Shown here piece by piece: positions 6,903 to 10,565 of a stretch of 10,565 nucleotides of DNA (the stretch's first letter is position 1; every line of letters starts with the position of its first letter). Origin of the DNA: JBGLNJ01 sp964353405 (lineage in GTDB: Bacteria > Chloroflexota > Anaerolineae > Fen-1058). The position numbers and the translations under genes were made by a program. The DNA is taken from positions 1 through 10,565 of the forward strand of contig CAYGWJ010000032.1 in NCBI GenBank assembly GCA_964353405.1. Reading direction: 5' to 3'. The notes under the pieces were generated by a model. It saw nothing but the letters and a program-made list of their open reading frames with translations. It did no database searches and was not told the origin of the DNA.

Positions 6903-6930
6903 TGTCATTCTGAGCGAAGCGAAGAATCTC
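6903..6930. repeat. REP-like interspersed repeat (TCATTCTGAGCGAAGC... type)
   Basis: The plus strand carries TCATTCTGAGCGAAGCGAAG followed by AATCTC, with ATTCT (6907-6911) and AGAAT (6923-6927) as short inverted ends. I recognise this as a widespread interspersed repeat in Chloroflexota and some other bacteria, from memory only. It supplies the last codons (DSSLRSE) and stop codon of the membrane-protein gene. Confidence 0.7.
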
Positions 6931-7597
6931 TTTCGCTGCCGGGCAATTCTCCCTGGGTGAGGCTGTCTTTGATGTTTTCGGCCCGCCGCCGCAGGTAGTA
7001 GACGAGGTAAAGCAGGCCGCCCGCGCCGAGGATGAGCATGATCCCGATGCCCACCGCCGGCGGCAATATGCCTGACACGGGCACAAAGACCAGAAACGTG
7101 ATGGCGGCGGCGGGCCAGGTCACGTAGGTGAGCCAGCGCCAGGCTGTCTGCCCACTCCAGAGCCAAAAGGCATGCGCCAGACCGCCCAGCAGGGCAAACA
7201 GCAACGCCAGGGCCAGCGCCGTGTTGATGACGGGCGCGACAAAGACCGTGATCGCAGCCAGGCCGCCCATCAGCGCCAGGTAAATCGCCACCAGCAGCAG
7301 GTTGATCGTCAGGTCATAGCGCCGGCTTTGCTGGGACAATTTGAGCTGGGCCTGAGCGTCGAGGACCTTGACGGCCACCAGGGGTATCGCAAGATCGCGC
7401 AGCCGGGCGAGCAGCCCGTACAGAGCGGCATGGTCGGGCACTCGACCTCGCAGCGTGGACTCGCCCTTGTCCGTCGAGACGGTCAAATCGTCGAACCAGG
7501 ACGTCCACTGCTCGCTGGATAGACGGCCCTTGACCCGAATCTCGTAGAGAAAGGGCGGCTTTAAAAATTCGTTGTTGGTTTCGTCGCTGCTGTTCAT
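6905..7597 (-). CDS. Membrane protein with N-terminal YEIRVKG-type domain, partner of the LuxR regulator
   Basis: 230 residues. A soluble N-terminal domain (about 16-82: YEIRVKGRLSSEQWTSWFDDLTV...DHAALYGLLARLRDLAIPLVAV) is followed by a linker and four hydrophobic segments (about 97-121, 125-147, 157-177, 181-202). A basic charged tail ends in the residues encoded by the REP-like repeat. I recall short stand-alone proteins with this YEIRVxG...W..WF..L domain as common in Chloroflexota, often close to LuxR-type regulators, but I know of no assigned function. Coupling to the regulator 15 bp downstream suggests a membrane-anchored signalling or sensing partner; this is inference. ATG 7595-7597 is the start. 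A GGGGG run (7609-7613) is the only ribosome-site candidate and can pair with CCCC just upstream. Codons and composition match the neighbours, except for the repeat-derived tail. Confidence 0.85.
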   Translation of the reverse strand: MNSSDETNNEFLKPPFLYEIRVKGRLSSEQWTSWFDDLTVSTDKGESTLRGRVPDHAALYGLLARLRDLAIPLVAVKVLDAQAQLKLSQQSRRYDLTINLLLVAIYLALMGGLAAITVFVAPVINTALALALLFALLGGLAHAFWLWSGQTAWRWLTYVTWPAAAITFLVFVPVSGILPPAVGIGIMLILGAGGLLYLVYYLRRRAENIKDSLTQGELPGSERDSSLRSE

Positions 7598-7635
7598 GGT
7601 GACTTGTTCCCCCTTTCACGGGGTTCTGCTCTGTA

Positions 7636-7687
7636 GCGCGGCGAATTCACACTTGCGCCTGCGGTGCAAGCGCAGGTGTCGCCGCGC
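7636..7687. repeat. Bulged long hairpin, GCGCGGCG...CGCCGCGC element
   Basis: The outer stem GCGCGGCG (7636-7643) pairs perfectly with CGCCGCGC (7680-7687). After a five-base bulge (7644-7648), the inner stem ACACTTGCGC (7649-7658) pairs with GCGCAGGTGT (7670-7679) with one T-G position, around an 11-base loop. The 13-mer CTGTAGCGCGGCG at its left edge (7631-7643) also occurs inside the LuxR gene at 5680-5692. Confidence 0.6.
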
Positions 7688-7771
7688 GCTCACGCGAACG
7701 CGAGCAGTTTCTGTTTTCAAGCATGCCGCCACACGGCAAGTTCTCGCAATGAGTATCCTCTCAAAAAGTGG

Positions 7772-7847
7772 GGGGACTTGAACCTTGCGAAGGTTTCCGC
7801 TCATTACGCAGCGAACTCGGGCTAAACCTTCGCAAGGTTCTTTCCCC
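7772..7847. repeat. Paired palindromes AACCTTGCGAAGGTTT / AAACCTTCGCAAGGTT
   Basis: The 16-mers at 7781-7796 and 7824-7839 are perfect inverted copies, separated by 27 bases. Each is also palindromic by itself (AACCTT-3 bases-AAGGTT). GGGGA (7772-7776) and TCCCC (7843-7847) add an outer stem after a small internal loop. The structure can fold as one long hairpin or two short ones. There is no T-run, so it is probably a mobile palindromic repeat rather than a terminator. Confidence 0.7.
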
Positions 7848-7915
7848 GGATTATTGAGATGATACCGCAATGACACCCTGACAATGGTTGGATGGCGATC
7901 AACTATCGTGCTTCT

Positions 7916-7921
7916 ATTATG
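7916..7921 (-). promoter_or_regulatory. Possible extended -10 promoter for the membrane protein/LuxR pair
   Basis: The minus strand reads TGGCATAAT, an extended -10 (TGn plus CATAAT, five of six matches). ATTACA, 18 bases upstream, is a weak -35. It would give a long leader of about 310 bases through the palindromes. No better candidate was seen nearer the gene. Confidence 0.3.
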
Positions 7922-8038
7922 CCACAATAGTCGGTGCAGTGTAATCCACCCAAAGGCACATTGGGGGTGTATCCGCGAGCGTGTCACGCGATGCTTGAGT
8001 GCCAGGGACGGCGCAGCGAGCGATCGTGTGCAGTGATG

Positions 8039-8845
8039 TCAGGCCAGGTTGCGCACGGCCATGCGCTGTTCAGGCACCCCGTAACCCGCTTCCGAACCTA
8101 CCTCGGCGATGGCCTGGTTGGTGTCGAAATAGACCTGCCAGTAATCATTGTTATGGCAAAACGGGCGGACGGCGATGACGGCGCCCCACTGGTTGAATTG
8201 GAGAATCTCGACGCTGGGCGCCGGCTTGGACAAGACGTTGGGGATTTGGGCCACGCGCGCTTGCAGTCGCTTGATCGCATCGGCGGGATTTACGCTGTGC
8301 GCGATCTGCGCCGTGAGCTCGACGCGCCGGTAAGGATTGGCCGTATAGTTTTGGATCGAGTCGGCAAAGATTTTATTGTTGCCCACGTACACGCGGACAT
8401 TGTCCGGCGTGTCAATCGTCGTCACAAAGAGGCCCATTTCTCTCACGTCGCCGGTGACGCCGCCGGCCGTCACAAAGTCGCCAACCTTGAAAGGCCGCAG
8501 AACGATGAGAAAGACGCCTGCCGCAAAGTTGGCGAGCAGCCCGGCCCAGGCCGCGCCGATGGCGATGCCCGCCGCCGCGAGCAGGGCCGCGAACGAAGTC
8601 GTTTCCACGCCCAGCACGCTAAAGACGGCAATGATCACCAGCAGGCGCATCAGCACGTTTGCGCCGCCTCCGACGTAGCGGGTGAGCGTGGCGTCAACCT
8701 TGCGCGCGGCGAGCGAGCGCCCCAGCAACTTGCCGATGAACCCAATCAGCCAGCCGCCGACGATCCAGATGGCCATCGCGCCCAGGATCTTCCAGACCAG
8801 CGGGACGAGATAGGCATTAAAGAACAAGACGATTCCCTGCAACAT
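8039..8845 (-). CDS. MscS-family small-conductance mechanosensitive channel
   Basis: 268 residues, close to the 286 of E. coli MscS. Three hydrophobic segments are visible: TM1 about 8-36, TM2 about 62-80, and the pore-lining TM3 about 83-118. TM3 has the Gly/Ala-rich pattern AAAGIAIGAAWAGLLANFAAGVFLIVLRPFKVGD (90-123), matching the MscS pore helix and the entry to the beta domain. The beta domain follows with GGVTGDVREMGLFVTTIDTPDN and the conserved GNNKIFADSIQNYT (155-168), then the C-terminal alpha/beta domain. The protein would open under membrane tension to release solutes during osmotic downshock. Start ATG 8843-8845 has a perfect AGGAGG (8851-8856) five bases upstream. It lies alone between two gaps of about 200 and 440 bp, so it is probably its own transcription unit. 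No truncation is seen. Confidence 0.95.
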   Translation of the reverse strand: MLQGIVLFFNAYLVPLVWKILGAMAIWIVGGWLIGFIGKLLGRSLAARKVDATLTRYVGGGANVLMRLLVIIAVFSVLGVETTSFAALLAAAGIAIGAAWAGLLANFAAGVFLIVLRPFKVGDFVTAGGVTGDVREMGLFVTTIDTPDNVRVYVGNNKIFADSIQNYTANPYRRVELTAQIAHSVNPADAIKRLQARVAQIPNVLSKPAPSVEILQFNQWGAVIAVRPFCHNNDYWQVYFDTNQAIAEVGSEAGYGVPEQRMAVRNLA

Positions 8846-8850
8846 GGTTT

Positions 8851-8856
8851 CCTCCT
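8851..8856 (-). promoter_or_regulatory. Strong Shine-Dalgarno for the MscS gene
   Basis: A perfect AGGAGG lies five bases before ATG 8843-8845, the strongest ribosome site in the window. A six-bp hairpin (TGCAGG 8870-8875 with CCTGCA 8883-8888) lies 13 bases further upstream and leaves the site unpaired. Confidence 0.75.
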
Positions 8857-9016
8857 ATGGATTTGATAGTGCAGGCGTTTGACCTGCATGGGGATCAGGT
8901 GGCGCGTATGTGTGGGCTTGCGTCTAGTTTGCCAGTGACAACCTCCTTGTATGTGAGTGGGCCGGATGCGCAGGCTGCGCGCACCGGGCGGCTTGCCGTT
9001 TAGGGCGTTCGAATCC

Positions 9017-9051
9017 TCATCCTTCCGCCTTCATCCTTCATCCTTTACTCC
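9017..9051. repeat. Tandem heptamer tract, TCATCCT type
   Basis: In 7-bp phase the units read TCATCCT, TCCGCCT, TCATCCT, TCATCCT and a degenerate TTACTCC. The last unit overlaps the DinB stop codon (9045-9047). On the minus strand the unit is AGGATGA. It is a simple array with no spacer structure, so it is not a CRISPR. Confidence 0.7.
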
Positions 9052-9551
9052 GGGCGATAGGGCGCTTGAATGTCTATGTCGCCCACGTACTCGGGCAGGT
9101 TCGCCTGGCCAAGCATCTGCCGGATGGCTTGTATCTCCCCGATGTGAAACCAGTAGTGATAGGTCATGCGCCGCAGCGCCGAACCGATGCTTTGACCGAC
9201 AGGTTTGCCATCTCGCAACAACTCGCTCTGCAGCTTTTCTGTTGTCAAGCTGTCCAGATACGGATCGGCCGCCTGTGTCACCGTGCGCCAGAGGCCCAGC
9301 ATTTCGGTCAACGACGGGGTGCTCATCGGCGCGCCGTATGCGTATACCTCGTTCAGTGTGGGGAATAACAGCTTGCCTTGCGCCCGCTCGAGCCAGTACC
9401 GGTGTTCGTGCCAGGCCAGGTGGCCGACAATCCAACTGACGCAATTCATCCGGCGCAAGTGACGAGTTGCATCGTCTTCAGAAACTCCTTCCAGCCCGCG
9501 CAGCCATTCACTGCGTGTGAAACGAAATTGGTCAATCAGTGGATGTGTCAT
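9045..9551 (-). CDS. DinB-superfamily (DinB/YfiT-like) protein, putative metal-dependent enzyme
   Basis: 168 residues, a usual length for the DinB four-helix-bundle superfamily. Members bind a metal through three His residues, and some act as thiol-dependent transferases; others have no known activity. Candidate ligands are in GHLAWHEH (H44, H48, H50) and in TYHYWFHIGEIQAIRQML (H132, H136), which matches the family's C-terminal HxxxH-GxI pattern. Start choice: ATG 9549-9551 (MTHPLIDQFRFTRSEWLRGL) is preceded by GGGAG at a normal spacing. The open frame continues further upstream, but only as an off-frame shadow of the TPR gene. It begins 28 bp after the TPR gene stop, and its own stop abuts a heptamer tract. 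The substrate and thiol partner cannot be told from sequence. Confidence 0.88.
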   Translation of the reverse strand: MTHPLIDQFRFTRSEWLRGLEGVSEDDATRHLRRMNCVSWIVGHLAWHEHRYWLERAQGKLLFPTLNEVYAYGAPMSTPSLTEMLGLWRTVTQAADPYLDSLTTEKLQSELLRDGKPVGQSIGSALRRMTYHYWFHIGEIQAIRQMLGQANLPEYVGDIDIQAPYRPE

Positions 9552-9579
9552 GTTCTTGCTCCCTTTGGGCCAACACGCG

Positions 9580-10362
9580 CTACCCGCCACATTCCTTGAG
9601 CGCGGCTTGCGCATATTCCAAATTATCCGGCTGGCGCAATTTGGTGAAAATCTCCACTGCGCGGCGGGCGTAGGGTAGGCCCTCGGCGGGTTTGCCCTGC
9701 CGGGCCAGCGCTTTCGCAAGCCGCCAACAGTCTGAACCAGCCAACTCTTGCCGTCCCACCTTTTCCGCGAACTCCAGCGCCTCACGCGCCAGTGTCTCGG
9801 CAGCCGCCCAGTCTTTCCGGTCGAGCGCCAGTTCGGCCAGGTTGCCGGTCATGTGAGCAACACCTTCGCGGTAGTTGGCTTTGTTTGCAATCCGCAGGGC
9901 CTCGCGGTAGTCACGCTCGGCGGCAGTGTAGTCACCCTGCGCTTGTTCCACACCGGCCAGCGAGTTCAGCGCATTGGCGACAGCGACACTCTCCGGCGCG
10001 TTGGCCCGCCACAGGCTGAGCACCTCTTGGTATGCTTCAATCGCCGCCGGATAGTTTTTCGCCAACTGGTGGCCGGCACCGCGCAGGTAGATGGCGATTT
10101 CCGACGCTCCAGCCTTAGCCTTCTCAAAGTGGGCGGCGCACCGCCCGGCGCAGGCCAGCACTTGGGCAGCTTGCTCGCGCAAAGAATAGGCATACCCCGC
10201 CTGAAACGCCCGCCAGCCCGCGTTGTCCAAATCTTGAGCGGCCAGCGCCTTTTCTTCGGCTTGCTGGCTGAGGGCCAGCCATTCATCCCACCGGCCAGAA
10301 AAGTTCAGAAAAAATTGGAGCGCGTCGCACACGCTCTGCAAGCGGTCATTCTCGCCGTGCAC
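9580..10362 (-). CDS. TPR-repeat protein, C-terminal part of a broken STAND/NB-ARC-type protein
   Basis: 260 residues from GTG 10360-10362. At least four TPR-like helix pairs are visible, at about residues 88-121, 127-160 (NALNSLAGVEQAQGDYTAAERDY), 167-200 (GNLAELALDRKDWAAAETLA) and 208-241 (AKALARQGKPAEGLPYARRA). There is no signal peptide or membrane segment. The GTG is only the first start after an in-frame TGA (10429-10431) and has no Shine-Dalgarno box. Coding sequence of the same protein clearly continues upstream of it (FDRFPLLEAEWPAIAAALPR), which resembles the helical segment that joins NB-ARC domains to TPRs in bacterial STAND proteins. It is therefore probably a fragment rather than a full gene. 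It may still be expressed together with the DinB gene 28 bp downstream. Confidence 0.7.
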   Translation of the reverse strand: MHGENDRLQSVCDALQFFLNFSGRWDEWLALSQQAEEKALAAQDLDNAGWRAFQAGYAYSLREQAAQVLACAGRCAAHFEKAKAGASEIAIYLRGAGHQLAKNYPAAIEAYQEVLSLWRANAPESVAVANALNSLAGVEQAQGDYTAAERDYREALRIANKANYREGVAHMTGNLAELALDRKDWAAAETLAREALEFAEKVGRQELAGSDCWRLAKALARQGKPAEGLPYARRAVEIFTKLRQPDNLEYAQAALKECGG

Positions 10363-10565
10363 CAGGCGTGGCAGCGCGGCGGCAATCGCCGGCCATTCGG
10401 CCTCCAGCAGCGGGAAGCGGTCAAATTCTCAGTAGATGAAGGTTGAGTCATTTTGCACCTGCACCAGCGATTGCCCCAGCGACTTCAGCAGCGGGCACTC
10501 GAATCGCGCTCAAAGGTTTCAATCGCTGTTCAACCGCACGCATCAGGAGGTGCATCATTCGCAAT
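10363..10565 (-). pseudogene. Disrupted upstream remnant of the TPR protein
   Basis: In the TPR frame, TGA stops stand at 10429-10431 and 10510-10512. The segments between and after them still look coding: CPLLKSLGQSLVQVQNDSTF, then FDRFPLLEAEWPAIAAALPR. A different frame carries MMHLLMRAVEQRLKPLSAIR from ATG 10556-10558, resembling the end of an NB-ARC winged-helix region, so a frame change near 10500-10512 is also needed. The remaining N-terminal ATPase part, if any, lies beyond the window. Either the gene has decayed or the contig end is of low sequence quality. Confidence 0.6.

Larger units (their letters stand above)
7598..8038. other. 441-bp gene-free region rich in palindromic repeats
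   Basis: No convincing reading frame lies here. It contains a bulged hairpin (7636-7687), a double palindrome pair (7772-7847), a weak CCCAA/TTGGG-type hairpin near 7946-7969, and a possible extended -10 promoter (7916-7921). If that promoter is used, the membrane protein/LuxR mRNA would have a leader of about 310 bases that includes both large palindromes. Confidence 0.6.

Noticed and set aside
7946..7969. CACCCAA/TTGGGGGTG hairpin downstream of MscS as a terminator
   Set aside because: The stem is interrupted and no T-run follows in the direction of transcription.
7934..8866. 310-codon open frame on the plus strand
   Set aside because: It mirrors the MscS gene, whose pore and beta-domain motifs are unmistakable on the other strand.
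9017..9051. CRISPR-like array
   Set aside because: Units are seven bases long without spacers, and no Cas gene is present.

Overview
The window is about 60% GC by eye and looks like a free-living bacterium, most likely a Chloroflexota (Anaerolineae-type) genome or metagenome contig. I infer this from the MalT-like LuxR regulator, the STAND/TPR remnant, the UbiA/methyltransferase/CPNC membrane-protein cluster, and the interspersed palindromes and heptamer tracts that I associate with that phylum. No taxonomic marker gene is present. Every supported gene is on the minus strand, so transcription runs from the right end of the window to the left. The long plus-strand open frames are shadows.

Layout in transcription order. 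Right edge: a broken STAND/NB-ARC-type protein, with only its TPR C-terminal part still open (9580-10362) and its N-terminal remnant carrying in-frame stops and a frame change. A DinB-superfamily protein (9045-9551) follows closely. After 200 bp comes an MscS-type mechanosensitive channel (8039-8845) with an excellent Shine-Dalgarno sequence. A 441-bp gene-free stretch then holds two complex palindromic repeats. Next is a tight pair: a membrane protein with an N-terminal YEIRVKG-type domain (6905-7597) and a shortened MalT/LuxR-family regulator (5471-6889). A 201-bp gap with a good sigma-70 promoter inside a perfect 8-bp inverted repeat leads into a large FtsX/MacB-type ABC permease (2696-5269) with no ATPase beside it.

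Downstream of the permease is a run of four same-direction genes: a SAM methyltransferase that has lost its start region, a UbiA-family prenyltransferase, a frameshifted SRPBCC-fold protein, and a membrane protein with a CPNC motif that runs off the left edge. Together these look like a lipid, quinone or isoprenoid modification module of unknown product.

The main theme for discovery is the repeat load. Repeats sit at or over the 3' ends of four genes, a 40-bp palindrome is inserted in frame in the regulator's ATPase domain, and several genes show recent damage: a missing start, a frameshift and in-frame stops. No RNA gene, CRISPR array, transposase or phage gene was seen. I did not find a clearly new multi-gene system. 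The best candidates for follow-up are the in-frame palindrome, the operator-like repeat at the permease promoter, and the methyltransferase-UbiA-SRPBCC-CPNC cluster.
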